The notes: generated by a model from the sequence alone, not told the origin. A stretch of DNA of 64,000 bases from Blastococcus sp. TF02A-35 (GCF_004571075.1 NZ_SPQP01000005.1:1-64000); one strand, 5' to 3'. Positions 25,358-34,621 are shown, counted from the stretch's first letter. Translations and numbers: made by a program.

Positions 25358-26241
25358 CGGACGGTCACCTCGCTGCGGATGCCGGCGAACAGGTCGTCTT
25401 CGGGGAGGGTCGTGTCCACCAGGGAGCGGGCCAGCTCGTAGTCCTCGGTCGGCCAGACCTCCTGCTGGGTCTCCACCGGGCAGGCGAACCAGCGGCCGAG
25501 GGGGTCGATCTGCGTGGCGTGCGCGATGAGCGCCGCGTCGCGCACCGGGAAGTACTCGGCGCACGGGACCCGGGTGGTCACGCGGTGGGAGATGTCGTGG
25601 GCCGGGTCCCAGTTGGCCAGCCACTCGGCGTAGGGCGACTCGGCACCGGTCGCCAGGATCGCCTCGTGCAGCGCCTTCGTCCGGGGCAGCGTGAAGCTCA
25701 TGTGGTAGTAGAGCTTGCTCGGCTGCCAGGGCTCGCCGAGCTCCGGGTAGCGGTCGGGGTCACCGGCGGCCTCGAAGGCGTGCACCGAGATGTCGTGGGT
25801 CTTGATGTGGTCCGGGTGCGGGTAGCCCCCGCGCTCGTCGTAGGTGGTGATCACCTGGGGCTTGAAGCGCCGGATCAGGGCGACCAGCGGCGCGGCGGCC
25901 TCCTCGACCGGCACCAGGGCGAAGCACCCCTCCGGGAGCGGGGGCAGCGGGTCGCCCTCGGGCAGGCCGGAGTCGACGAAGCCCAGGAACTCCTGCTCGA
26001 TCCCGAGGATCTCGCGGGCCCGGTCCATCTCCTCCACGCGGATCTGGGGCAGCCGCTCCCAGACCTCGGGGCGGTCCATGGCCGGGTTCAGCACCGAGCC
26101 CCGCTCGCCGCCGGTGGCCGTCGCCACCATGACGCGAACGCCCTCGGCCACGTACTTCGCCATCGTGGCGGCGCCCTTGCTCGACTCGTCGTCCGGGTGT
26201 GCGTGCACGGCGAGCAGGCGCAGCTGGTCGGGTTGGGTCAC
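25354..26241 (-). CDS. mca: Mycothiol conjugate amidase Mca
   Basis: Mca cleaves mycothiol S-conjugates of toxins and antibiotics, releasing a mercapturic acid for export and GlcN-inositol for recycling. It is 295 aa from the GTG at 26241. The zinc-binding motif AHPDDESSKG is at residues 14-23 and the third ligand region at YPHPDHIKTHD. Mca differs from the deacetylase MshB by the conserved SSKG after the metal motif and by the Tyr/Lys-rich LYYHMSF segment. GACACT 6 nt before the GTG suggests leaderless transcription. The upstream frame to 26400 is non-coding in composition. Confidence 0.94.
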   Translation of the reverse strand: MTQPDQLRLLAVHAHPDDESSKGAATMAKYVAEGVRVMVATATGGERGSVLNPAMDRPEVWERLPQIRVEEMDRAREILGIEQEFLGFVDSGLPEGDPLPPLPEGCFALVPVEEAAAPLVALIRRFKPQVITTYDERGGYPHPDHIKTHDISVHAFEAAGDPDRYPELGEPWQPSKLYYHMSFTLPRTKALHEAILATGAESPYAEWLANWDPAHDISHRVTTRVPCAEYFPVRDAALIAHATQIDPLGRWFACPVETQQEVWPTEDYELARSLVDTTLPEDDLFAGIRSEVTVR

Positions 26242-26488
26242 CGCAACAGTGTCCCTCGCCCGGCGGCAGGGATGACGGAAGGCCGGCCAGGTGTGGCCCA
26301 CACCTCGCCCGAGGTCCACCCGGACGGGCGGCTCGTGGGCCCGGTCACGTCCCGGTACGTTACGGTTCCGGTTCGCTCGCAGCGCGTCGCACCGGTGCAC
26401 GGCCCCGATCCGCAGTGTTAGCTTGGCCGGATTGACCTACGGCCTCCGCACCCGGGGGGCCACCCACGAGTTCCAGGAGTTCTCCCGC

Positions 26489-26992
26489 GTGTCCACCCCC
26501 ACTGACGAGCAGGACCAGGGCATCTGGCTGACCCAGGAGGCCCACGACCGGCTGAAGGCCGAGCTCGACCAGCTGGTGGCGAACCGACCGGCCATGGCCG
26601 CCGAGATCAACGCCCGCCGCGAGGAGGGCGACCTCAAGGAGAACGGCGGCTACCACGCCGCCAAGGAGGAGCAGGGCAAGCAGGAGGGCCGCATCCGCCA
26701 GCTCACCGACCTGCTCCGCAAGGCCCACGTGGGCGAGCCGCCGACCAAGGTCACCCACGCGGCGACCGGGACCGTGATCACCATCCGGTTCGACGGCGAC
26801 GACGACACCGAGAAGTTCCTGCTCGGCTCCCGCGAGATCGCCGGCACCACCGACCTCACCGTCTACTCCCCCGAGTCGGCGCTGGGCGCGGCGATCATGG
26901 GCGCGAAGCCCGGCCAGAAGGTCACCTACCAGACGCCGAACGGCCGGGACATCACCGTCGAGGTCGTCGGCATCGAGCCGTTCGTCCCCTGA
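26489..26992 (+). CDS. greA: Transcription elongation factor GreA
   Basis: GreA rescues backtracked RNA polymerase by stimulating transcript cleavage. It is 167 aa from a GTG with an AGGAG site 10-14 nt upstream. The N-terminal coiled coil (about 15-80) includes the acidic tip NARREEGDLKENGGY, and the C-terminal FKBP-like domain ends VTYQTPNGRDITVEVVGIEP. The open frame extends 66 codons further upstream, but that part is Arg-rich and overlaps the region upstream of mca. Divergent from mca, as in M. tuberculosis. Confidence 0.95.
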   Translation: MSTPTDEQDQGIWLTQEAHDRLKAELDQLVANRPAMAAEINARREEGDLKENGGYHAAKEEQGKQEGRIRQLTDLLRKAHVGEPPTKVTHAATGTVITIRFDGDDDTEKFLLGSREIAGTTDLTVYSPESALGAAIMGAKPGQKVTYQTPNGRDITVEVVGIEPFVP

Positions 26993-26999
26993 CCGCTCG

Positions 27000-27332
27000 G
27001 TGAGCGCACCGCGCGCCCGCTCCCGGCGGGCGGAGAACACCGGCTTCCCGTGCGTGCACTGCGCCGCACCGGTGCCGGCGAACACCGACGGGCACTACCG
27101 CAACCACTGCCCGTACTGCCTGTGGTCGCTGCACGTGGACGAGCTGCCCGGGGACCGGGCCAGCGGGTGCCGGCAGCCCATGGAGCCGGTCGGCCTGGTG
27201 GAGAAGTCGGGCAAGGGCTGGCAGGTGGTCCACCGCTGCACGGCCTGCGGCCACCGCCAGCCCAACCGGCTGGTCCGCGACGGGGCGGCCCCCGACGACC
27301 TGGACCTGGTGCTCTCGCTCCCCTGGCTCTGA
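27000..27332 (+). CDS. RNHCP domain protein (zinc-ribbon type)
   Basis: The protein is 110 aa. It contains the name-giving motif YRNHCPYCLWSLHVD (about 35-49), an upstream CVHC pair (residues about 18-21) and a later CTACGHRQ, so two CxxC-type knuckles could bind zinc. Proteins of this family are small, cytoplasmic and of unknown function, often near translation or transcription genes. It begins 7 nt after greA with a GTG and is probably co-transcribed with it. Confidence 0.85.
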   Translation: MSAPRARSRRAENTGFPCVHCAAPVPANTDGHYRNHCPYCLWSLHVDELPGDRASGCRQPMEPVGLVEKSGKGWQVVHRCTACGHRQPNRLVRDGAAPDDLDLVLSLPWL

Positions 27333-27336
27333 GGGG

Positions 27337-27660
27337 TCAGGCCCGGGTGGCGGGCGCCGGCGGGGAACGGCGCAGCGAGGCGACGACGGAGCCGGCGGCC
27401 GCCGCGAGGGCCGGGACGAGCCAGCCGCTGCCGGCGAAGGCGCTGCCCTGCCCGCCCGTGCGGTCGGCCCACTCCATGTGGTCGACAGCGGCGACGACCC
27501 ACGCGGCCACGAACGTCAGCGCGGCGACGTAGGACGCGGCGGCCAGCAGCGGACGGCGGCGTCCCACCGCCAGCACGACCGGCGGCAGGAGCACCACCGC
27601 GATCGCGCTCGCCGGCACGAGCACCGCCACGAGGCCGAGCAGGACGTCCATGCCCGGCAT
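27337..27660 (-). CDS. Hypothetical three-helix membrane protein
   Basis: The protein is 107 aa, with hydrophobic segments at about 5-30, 38-58 and 80-95 (VPALAAAAGSVVASL) and a short polar tail. No family is recognised. It converges with the RNHCP gene, leaving only 4 bp. It could be co-transcribed with the downstream peptidase gene, 56 bp away. Confidence 0.6.
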   Translation of the reverse strand: MPGMDVLLGLVAVLVPASAIAVVLLPPVVLAVGRRRPLLAAASYVAALTFVAAWVVAAVDHMEWADRTGGQGSAFAGSGWLVPALAAAAGSVVASLRRSPPAPATRA

Positions 27661-27716
27661 CGTGGCGGACCGCAGCCCTTCCCGGCATCACCCGGTACGG
27701 GGTGTCCCCCGGCGGG

Positions 27717-29780
27717 TCACGCGGCCGGCGCCAGCCCGCGGCGGCGGAGCAGCGGGCCCGGGTCGGCGTCGCGTCCCCGGACGGCCCGGAAGGCGGCCAG
27801 CGGGTCGACCGAGCCACCGACGGCGAGCAGCCGTTCCCGGAAGGCGTCCCCGTTCTCCCGGCGCAGGCCGCCGTTCTCGCGGAACCACTCGACGGTGTCG
27901 GCGTCGAGCACCTCCGACCAGATGTAGGAGTAGTAGCCGGCCGAGTAGCCCCCGGCGAAGATGTGCTGGAAGTACGTCGTCCGGTAGCGCGGCGGCACCA
28001 GCTCCGAGGACACCCCCGCACGGCGCAGCGCCTCGGCCTCGAACTCCACCGGGTCACCGACCTCGGTGTCCGGCGTGATGCGGTGCCAGGCCTGGTCCAG
28101 CAGGGTCGCGGCCAGGTACTCCAGCGTCCCGAAGCCCTCACCCCACAGCTGCGCGGCGTCGATGGCCTCGACCACCGACTGCGGCAGCGGCTCGCCGGTC
28201 TCCACGTGCCGGGCGTAGTGCGTGAGCACCTCAGGCCACAGCGCCCACATCTCGTTGACCTGGCTGGGGAACTCGACGAAGTCCCGCGGCACGCTGGTCC
28301 CGGAGAACCGCGGGTAGGTGACCGCGGAGCTGAGGCCGTGCAGCGCGTGCCCGAACTCGTGGAACAGCGTGTTGACCTCGTCGAGGGTGAGCAGCGTCGG
28401 ACGGCCCTCGGGGGCCCGCGTGACGTTCAGGTTGTTCACGACGACCGGCGCGGTGCCCAGCAGCCCCGACTGGCGGACGAAGGAGCTCATCCACGCCCCG
28501 CCGCGCTTGCCCTCGCGGGCGAAGAAGTCGCCCAGGTAGAGACCCACCTGCGCGCCGTCGGCGTCGGTGACCTCCCAGACCCGGACGTCGGGGTGGTAGC
28601 CGGCCAGGTCCGGTCGGGGCGTGAAGCGGAGGCCGTAGAGCAGCTCGGCGGCGTGGAAGACGCCGTCGACCAGCACGCGGTCCAGCTCGAAGTACGGGCG
28701 CAGCGCCGTGGTGTCGACGGCGTACCGCTCGGCCCGCACCCGCTCGCTGTAGTACGCCCAGTCCCAGGCGGCGAGCTCGACGCCGTCGCGCGCGGCCGCC
28801 TCGCGCAGCACCGCGGCCTCGGCCTCCGCGTTGGCCACCGAGGCCGGGACCATCGAGCCGAGCATGCGGTCGACCGCCTCGGTGGTGGCCGCCGTCTGGT
28901 CGGCGAGCACGAGGTCGGCGTGGGTGCCGAAGCCCAGCAGCCGCGCGCGCTCGGCGCGGGCCCGGGCGATCCGCTCGGCCACCGGCCGGTTGTCGTGCTC
29001 GCCGGCCGAGGCCCGGCCCACCGACGCCTCGAACACCCGGCGGCGCAGCTCCCGGTCGCGCAGCTTCGCCAGCAGCGGCTGCCCGGTGGGCAGGACGAGG
29101 GTGAGCAGGAAGCCCTCGAGACCGCGGTCGGCGGCGGCGCGCTGCGCGGCGGCCACCTCCTCCTCGCTCAGCCCGTCCAGCTCCGCTGCGTCCGTGACGC
29201 GGACGGCGGCGGCCTCGGTGGCCAGCTGCAGGTTCTGCCCGAAGGTCGTCGAGAGCTCCGACAGCTCCTGGTTCAGCTCGCTGAGCCGGGCGCGGCCCGC
29301 GTCGTCCAGCCGGGCGCCGGCCAGGACGAAGTCCAGGTGGTAGCGCTCGACCAGCCGGAGCTGCTCGGCGTCGAGGCCCGCGGTGCCGCGGGCGGCGTGC
29401 ACGGCGTCGACGCGCGCGAACAGCTCCGGGTCCAGCCGCAGCGCGTCGTCGTGGGCGGCGGCGAGCGGGGCGATCTCCCGCTCGATCTCGCGCAGCCTCG
29501 GCGTGGCCACCGACGAGGACAGGTTCCCGAACACCGACCAGGCCCGGTCGAGCAGGGCCCCGGACCGCTCCAGCGCCACGATGGTGTTCTCGAAGCCGGG
29601 CGGCTCCGCCGACCCCACGATCCCGGCGACCTCCCGGCGCTGCTCGGCCATACCGGCCAGCAGCGCCTCACGGCAGTGCTCGAGGGTGATGCCGGCGAAC
29701 GGCGGGAGCCGGAACGGCAGCTCCGAGACCCGGGCCAGGGGGTTGTCGGCGGAGAGGGCGGGAGTGGGGTCGGCGCTCAT
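27717..29780 (-). CDS. dcp: M3 family peptidyl-dipeptidase (Dcp-type)
   Basis: This is a soluble zinc metallopeptidase of the oligopeptidase A/Dcp family, cleaving short peptides in the cytosol. It is 687 aa, the standard length. The zinc motif HEFGHALHGL is at 474-483, and the downstream helix with the third ligand is FPSQVNEMWALWPEVL. C-terminal substrate-binding tyrosines lie in FAGGYSAGYYSYIWSEVLDAD. There is no signal peptide. It is followed by a second DrrAB exporter pair on the same strand. Confidence 0.93.
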   Translation of the reverse strand: MSADPTPALSADNPLARVSELPFRLPPFAGITLEHCREALLAGMAEQRREVAGIVGSAEPPGFENTIVALERSGALLDRAWSVFGNLSSSVATPRLREIEREIAPLAAAHDDALRLDPELFARVDAVHAARGTAGLDAEQLRLVERYHLDFVLAGARLDDAGRARLSELNQELSELSTTFGQNLQLATEAAAVRVTDAAELDGLSEEEVAAAQRAAADRGLEGFLLTLVLPTGQPLLAKLRDRELRRRVFEASVGRASAGEHDNRPVAERIARARAERARLLGFGTHADLVLADQTAATTEAVDRMLGSMVPASVANAEAEAAVLREAAARDGVELAAWDWAYYSERVRAERYAVDTTALRPYFELDRVLVDGVFHAAELLYGLRFTPRPDLAGYHPDVRVWEVTDADGAQVGLYLGDFFAREGKRGGAWMSSFVRQSGLLGTAPVVVNNLNVTRAPEGRPTLLTLDEVNTLFHEFGHALHGLSSAVTYPRFSGTSVPRDFVEFPSQVNEMWALWPEVLTHYARHVETGEPLPQSVVEAIDAAQLWGEGFGTLEYLAATLLDQAWHRITPDTEVGDPVEFEAEALRRAGVSSELVPPRYRTTYFQHIFAGGYSAGYYSYIWSEVLDADTVEWFRENGGLRRENGDAFRERLLAVGGSVDPLAAFRAVRGRDADPGPLLRRRGLAPAA

Positions 29781-29829
29781 CGAACGCCAGTCTCCACCCC
29801 GCCCCCTCCGCTGCGCAGCGGTGCCGGTG

Positions 29830-30639
29830 TCAGCGGCTCGCGGCGCTGCCGAAGCGGCGGACCGACAGGGGCACGAACACCGCCAGGATGACCCCGACCC
29901 AGATGAGCGTGTAGAGCACCGGGTTCTGCAGCGACCACACCTCGGGGGTCGGCGCGAGCGGCGAGGTGTTGCCGAACACGTCCCGGGCCGCCTGCACCAC
30001 GGCCGAGACCGGGTTCCACTCCGCGAACGTGCGCAGCACCGACGGGAGGGACTCCAGCGGGACGAACGTGTTGGCCAGGAACGTCAGCGGGAAGATCACC
30101 ATGAAGCTGGCGTTGTTCACCACCTCCGGGACGCGGACCAGCAGGCCCACCAGCGCCATGAACCAGGAGATGGCGTAGGCGAACAGCAGCAGCACCGCGA
30201 AGCCGGCGATCGCCTCGGGCACCGAGGAGTGGATCCGCCAGCCGACGACCAGGCCGGTCAGCGCCATCACCGCGATGGAGATGGCGTTGAGCCCGAGGTC
30301 GGCAACGGTGCGCCCCACCAGGACCGCCGAGCGGGCCATGGGGAGGGACCGGAAACGGTCGATGAGGCCCTTCTGCAGGTCCTCGGCGATGCTGGCGCCG
30401 GTCGTCGTCGAGCCGAGGACGATCGTCTGGGCGAAGATCCCGGGCAGCAGGAACTCCGCGTAGGAGACGCCCGGTGGCAGGCCACCGATCGCGCCGCCGA
30501 ACACGTAGCGGAACAGCAGCACGAACATGATCGGCGACAGCGTGGCGAACACGATCAGGTCCGGCACCCGCTTGACCTTGATCAGGTTCCGCTTGGTGAT
30601 GACGACGCTGTCGGACAACGTCGCGGCCAGGCTGCTCAT
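29830..30639 (-). CDS. ABC-2 type exporter permease (DrrB family), second copy
   Basis: The protein is 269 aa with six membrane segments. The N-terminus ITKRNLIKVKRVPDLIVFAT and the central GLIDRFRSLPMARSAVLVGR are typical for DrrB-type permeases of daunorubicin-like resistance exporters. The ATG overlaps the ATPase stop (ATGA). It belongs to the same family as, but is clearly divergent from, the permease at 17843-18601. The pair is transcribed from a promoter resembling a DNA-damage promoter. Confidence 0.9.
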   Translation of the reverse strand: MSSLAATLSDSVVITKRNLIKVKRVPDLIVFATLSPIMFVLLFRYVFGGAIGGLPPGVSYAEFLLPGIFAQTIVLGSTTTGASIAEDLQKGLIDRFRSLPMARSAVLVGRTVADLGLNAISIAVMALTGLVVGWRIHSSVPEAIAGFAVLLLFAYAISWFMALVGLLVRVPEVVNNASFMVIFPLTFLANTFVPLESLPSVLRTFAEWNPVSAVVQAARDVFGNTSPLAPTPEVWSLQNPVLYTLIWVGVILAVFVPLSVRRFGSAASR

Positions 30640-31631
30640 CGGGCACCTCCGGTCGTGGCCGGCTCGGCCGTCGGGTCGTCGGCGGCGACCTCCTCGGCCG
30701 CACGGCCGGTGAGGGCGAGGAACACGTCGTCCAGGTCGGGCCGGCGCAGCCCGACGTCGACGATCTGCGCGGTGCCGCCGTCCAGCCGGCGCAGCGCCTC
30801 GACCAGCACCTCGGCACCGCCGCTGACCGGGAGCGAGAGCCGCCGGCCCTGGTCGCCGACGTTCGGCTCGTCCACCGCGAGGGGCCGCAGGCGCTCCACC
30901 ATGCCGGGCAGGACCGCGGCGTCGGTGACGGTGAGCTCCAGCCGCTGCCCGCCGACCTGCGCCTTGAGCTCGTCGGCGGTGCCCCGGGCGATCACCCGGC
31001 CGCGGTCGATGACGACCATGCGGTCGGCGAGCCGGTCGGCCTCCTCCAGGTACTGCGTGGTCAGCAGGATCGTCGTCCCGCCGTCGGCCAGCTCGGCGAT
31101 GAACTCCCACATGGCCAGCCGGCTGCGCGGGTCCAGGCCGGTCGTCGGCTCGTCGAGGAAGAGCACCCGCGGCCGGTTGATCAGCGATGCGGCGATGTCC
31201 AGCCGGCGGCGCATGCCGCCGGAGTAGGTCTTGGCCGGCCGGTTCGCGGCATCGGTGAGGTCGAACCGCTCCAGCAGCTCGCCGGCCCGCCGCCGGGACT
31301 CGGCCTTCCCGAGCCGGTACAGCCGCCCGACCATCTCCAGGTTCTCGTAGCCGGTGAGGTACTCGTCGACGGCGGCGTACTGGCCGGTGAGCCCGATGGC
31401 CGCCCGCACCTGGTCCGCGCCCCGGCCCACGTCCAGGCCGAGCACCTCCACCCGGCCGGCGTCCGGCGCCAGCAGCGTCGCCAGCGTGCGCACCACCGTC
31501 GTCTTGCCCGCGCCGTTCGGCCCGAGGAGCCCGAGCACCGAGCCCTCGGCCACCGTCAGGTCCACCCCGTCGAGAGCGGTGGTGGCGCCGTAGCGCTTGA
31601 CCAGCCCCTCGACCACGATCGCGTCGGTCAT
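30636..31631 (-). CDS. ABC exporter ATPase (DrrA family), second copy
   Basis: The protein is 331 aa from the ATG at 31631. Walker A GPNGAGKT is at 37-44, the signature at YSGGMRRRLDIAAS, Walker B at LFLDEPTTGLD, and the switch His-loop is replaced by Gln (LLTTQYLEEA), a variant common in DrrA proteins. The C-terminal DrrA motif RRPDLDDVFLALTG is present. The ATG lies 7 nt after the -10 TAGCGT of a PafBC-like promoter, so the mRNA is probably leaderless. DrrAB-type pumps export DNA-intercalating drugs in producers, which fits damage-inducible control. Confidence 0.92.
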   Translation of the reverse strand: MTDAIVVEGLVKRYGATTALDGVDLTVAEGSVLGLLGPNGAGKTTVVRTLATLLAPDAGRVEVLGLDVGRGADQVRAAIGLTGQYAAVDEYLTGYENLEMVGRLYRLGKAESRRRAGELLERFDLTDAANRPAKTYSGGMRRRLDIAASLINRPRVLFLDEPTTGLDPRSRLAMWEFIAELADGGTTILLTTQYLEEADRLADRMVVIDRGRVIARGTADELKAQVGGQRLELTVTDAAVLPGMVERLRPLAVDEPNVGDQGRRLSLPVSGGAEVLVEALRRLDGGTAQIVDVGLRRPDLDDVFLALTGRAAEEVAADDPTAEPATTGGAR

Positions 31632-31638
31632 GCCGCGG

Positions 31639-31660
31639 ACGCTAGGCCCGCCCACCGACA
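31639..31660 (-). promoter_or_regulatory. PafBC/RecA-NDp-type promoter of the second DrrAB exporter
   Basis: On the minus strand TGTCGGTG, 8 nt, TAGCGT, then 7 nt to the ATG. The match to TGTCRGTG-N8-TANNNT is exact, and the placement directly before a start codon supports a real, leaderless promoter. The 28-bp block is repeated almost unchanged upstream of phoH2 (26/28 identical). Confidence 0.7.
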
Positions 31661-31772
31661 GTTCCCCAGCCGATTTCCCAGTCGCGTGCACGCGCACGTC
31701 CTCCGTCCCTTCCCGCGAGCGCGGGACACGGACTCAGACCGCGGGCGGCCCGGGGACTCATCGGTGCGGCGG

Positions 31773-32999
31773 CTACTCCGGGGTGACGGCGTAGCCCGCG
31801 CTGCGCAGCGCGCCGATGACCTCGCCGGCGTGCGCCGGCCCGCGGGTCTCCACGACGACGAAGACCTCGACCTCGCCGATGCCCAGCCGCGTCGCCGTCC
31901 GCTCGTGCTCGACCTCCAGCACGTTGGCCCCGGCCGTGGCGAGCTCGGCCAGGACGGCGGCCAGCGACCCGGGCCGGTCGGGCACCCGCAGGCGCAGCGA
32001 CAGGTAGCGGCCCGCCGCGGCCATGCCGTGCTGGACGACCTTGAGCAGCAGCACCGGGTCGATGTTGCCGCCGGAGACGACCGCGACCACCGGCGCGCGG
32101 AAGGCCGTCGGGTCGGCGAGCACCGCGGCGACCGCGGCCACCCCCGCCGGCTCCACGACGAGCTTGGCCCGCTCCAGGCAGTACAGCAGCGCCCGGGACA
32201 GGTCCTCCTCGCTGACCGTGCGCACCTCGTCGACCAGGCCCTGCACGTGCGCGAAGGTGAGGTCGGTGGGCTTCGGGACGGCGATCCCGTCGGCCATGGT
32301 GCTCATGGCCGGCAGCGCCACCGGCCGGCCGGCGGCCAGCGAGCCGGGGAACGCGGCGGCCGCCTCCGCCTGCACCGCCACCACCCGGACGTCGGGACGG
32401 CGCTCCTTGACCACCGCGGCGACCCCGGACACCAGCCCTCCCCCGCCCGCGCAGACCACCACGGTGGCCACCTCGGGGCACTGCTCGAGGACCTCGAGAC
32501 CCACCGTCCCCTGCCCGGCGATGACGTCGGCGTGGTCGAACGGGTGGATGAAGACCGCGCCGGTCCGCTCGGCGTGCTCGGCGGCGGCCAGCAGCGGCTC
32601 GGCGAGCGACTGGCCGAACATCTCGATCTGCGCCCCGTAGGACTCCGTCGCCGCGACCTTGGGCAGCGGCGCGCTCTCGGGCATGTAGACGGTCGCCCGC
32701 GCTCCCAGCAGGCGGGCGGCCAGCGCCACCCCCTGCGCGTGGTTGCCGGCGCTGGCCGCGACGACGCCCCGGGCCCGCTCCTCGTCGGTCAGCCGGGCGA
32801 TGCGGGTGTAGGCACCGCGGATCTTGAACGACCCGGTGCGCTGGAGGTTCTCGCACTTGAGCCAGACCGGTCCGCCGACGCGGTCGGCCAGCGCGCCGGA
32901 GTACTCGAGCGGGGTGCGGCGGACGACGCCGGCCAGCAGGTCCGCCGCCGCCTCGACGTCCGCCCCGCTGACCAGGGGCAGTCCACCAGGAGCGAGCAC
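31773..32999 (-). CDS. ilvA: Threonine ammonia-lyase with C-terminal ACT domain
   Basis: This PLP enzyme converts threonine to 2-oxobutyrate and ammonia, the first step of isoleucine synthesis or threonine breakdown. It is 408 aa from the GTG at 32999 (GCGAGGA upstream). PLP lysine Lys59 is in TGSFKIRGAY, the phosphate-binding loop is CAGGGGLVSG, and SGGNIDP is near the end of the catalytic domain. A single ACT-like domain (about 330-408, LSLRLRVPDRPGSLAAVLAE) makes it the shorter form. It may be feedback-regulated, but the effector cannot be read from sequence. Confidence 0.92.
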   Translation of the reverse strand: MLAPGGLPLVSGADVEAAADLLAGVVRRTPLEYSGALADRVGGPVWLKCENLQRTGSFKIRGAYTRIARLTDEERARGVVAASAGNHAQGVALAARLLGARATVYMPESAPLPKVAATESYGAQIEMFGQSLAEPLLAAAEHAERTGAVFIHPFDHADVIAGQGTVGLEVLEQCPEVATVVVCAGGGGLVSGVAAVVKERRPDVRVVAVQAEAAAAFPGSLAAGRPVALPAMSTMADGIAVPKPTDLTFAHVQGLVDEVRTVSEEDLSRALLYCLERAKLVVEPAGVAAVAAVLADPTAFRAPVVAVVSGGNIDPVLLLKVVQHGMAAAGRYLSLRLRVPDRPGSLAAVLAELATAGANVLEVEHERTATRLGIGEVEVFVVVETRGPAHAGEVIGALRSAGYAVTPE

Positions 33000-33146
33000 G
33001 TGGCGATCCTCGCAGCAACTCCCGACCGCGTGGACCAGGCGCGTCGCTCGCGCAGGTCGCCCCTGCCGAGGACCACCGGCCCGGCCGGGACGGAGGCGGT
33101 GCCGAGGACCGACCAGGACGCGCGCGACCGTCGTACCGTGGCGGGG

Positions 33147-34619
33147 GTGACGGAGACCCCCGCACCCGCTCCCGCTTCCCCCGAACCCACGACCCTCGGC
33201 GAGCTGCGCGCCACCGGGGCCGCCTTCCGGCCGGTCAAGGCCGAGATCCGCGCCAACCTGCTGGCCCGGCTGCGTGCCGGCGAGCCGAGCCTGCCCGGCA
33301 TGGTCGGGTTCGAGGACACCGTCCTCCCCGAGGTCGAGCGGGCCCTGATCGCCGGCCACGACCTGGTGCTGCTCGGCGAGCGCGGGCAGGGCAAGACCCG
33401 GCTGATCCGCACCCTCGTGGGCCTGCTCGACGAGTGGACCCCGGTCCTCGTCGGCAGCGAGCTCAACGAGCACCCGCTGCACCCGGTCAGCGTCTGGGCG
33501 CACCGGCAGATCGCCGAGCACGGCGACGCCACGCCCGTGGGCTGGCTGCACCGCAGCGACCGCTTCGGCGAGAAGCTGGCGACGCCGGACACCAGCGTCG
33601 GCGACCTGATCGGCGACGTCGACCCGATCAAGGTGGCCGAGGGCCGCACGCTGGGCGACCCGGAGACCGTCCACTACGGCCTGGTGCCCCGCACCAACCG
33701 CGGGATCTTCAGCGTCAACGAGCTGCCCGACCTCGCCGAGCGCATCCAGGTCGCCCTGCTCAACGTGCTCGAGGAGCGCGACATCCAGATCCGCGGCTAC
33801 CGGGTGCGCCTGCCGCTGGACCTGCTCCTGGTGGCCAGCGCCAACCCGGAGGACTACACCAACCGCGGCCGGATCATCACCCCGCTCAAGGACCGGTTCG
33901 GCACCGAGGTCCGCACGCACTACCCGGTGGAGCTCGCCGACGAGATCCGGCTGCTGCACCAGGAGGCGCAGACCACCTGGCGCGACGGCGCCGTGCGGGC
34001 CGGCGACGCGGTGTACGCCACCCCGCTGGTCCCCGAGCACCTCGTGGAGATCGTCGCCCGCTTCACCCGGCTCGTGCGCGAGTCCAGCCACGTCGACCAG
34101 CGCTCCGGGGTCAGCGCCCGGTTCGCCGTCGCCGCCCTCGAGACGGTCGCCGCCTCCGCGGTCCGCCGCGCCGCGGTCGCCGGCGAGACCCGCCCGGTGG
34201 CGCGGGTGGTCGACCTGCCGTCGGTCGTCCCCGCCAGCCGCGGCAAGGTGGAGTTCGCCGACGCCGGGTCCGACCCGGACGACGACCGCGAGCTGGAGGT
34301 CCTCGACCACCTGCTGCGCCAGGCGACGGCCCAGACGTTCCGCGCCCGGTGCGCCGGCCTGGACCTGACCGGCCTGCAGGAGCACTTCAGCGGCGGGGAG
34401 ACCGTCGAGTCGGGCGACCTGGTCCCCGCGCCCGCGCTGCTCGGCCAGCTGGGCACCATCCCCAGGCTCGCCGAGCTGCTCGGCCGCCTGGGTGTGCCCG
34501 AGGGCGAGCAGTCCGCCGAGCAGGCCGCGGCCGCGGTCGAGTTCGCGCTCGAGGGCCTCTACCTCACCCGCCGGCTGGCCAAGGACACCGACGGCGGCCG
34601 CACCGTGTACGGGGCCTGA
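33147..34619 (+). CDS. MoxR/ChlI-like AAA+ ATPase
   Basis: This is an AAA+ ATPase related to magnesium-chelatase subunit I and sigma-54 activator ATPases. It is 490 aa. Walker A GERGQGKT is at 77-84, the Walker B-like region is IFSVNELPDL, and sensor 1 is VASANPED. A C-terminal helical lid follows. With the VWA protein encoded 2 nt downstream it forms a pair like M. tuberculosis Rv0958-Rv0959, in which an AAA+ ring and a VWA partner probably remodel or chelate metal into a target. Start is GTG 33147, or GTG 33138. Confidence 0.88.
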   Translation: MTETPAPAPASPEPTTLGELRATGAAFRPVKAEIRANLLARLRAGEPSLPGMVGFEDTVLPEVERALIAGHDLVLLGERGQGKTRLIRTLVGLLDEWTPVLVGSELNEHPLHPVSVWAHRQIAEHGDATPVGWLHRSDRFGEKLATPDTSVGDLIGDVDPIKVAEGRTLGDPETVHYGLVPRTNRGIFSVNELPDLAERIQVALLNVLEERDIQIRGYRVRLPLDLLLVASANPEDYTNRGRIITPLKDRFGTEVRTHYPVELADEIRLLHQEAQTTWRDGAVRAGDAVYATPLVPEHLVEIVARFTRLVRESSHVDQRSGVSARFAVAALETVAASAVRRAAVAGETRPVARVVDLPSVVPASRGKVEFADAGSDPDDDRELEVLDHLLRQATAQTFRARCAGLDLTGLQEHFSGGETVESGDLVPAPALLGQLGTIPRLAELLGRLGVPEGEQSAEQAAAAVEFALEGLYLTRRLAKDTDGGRTVYGA

Positions 34620-34621
34620 CG

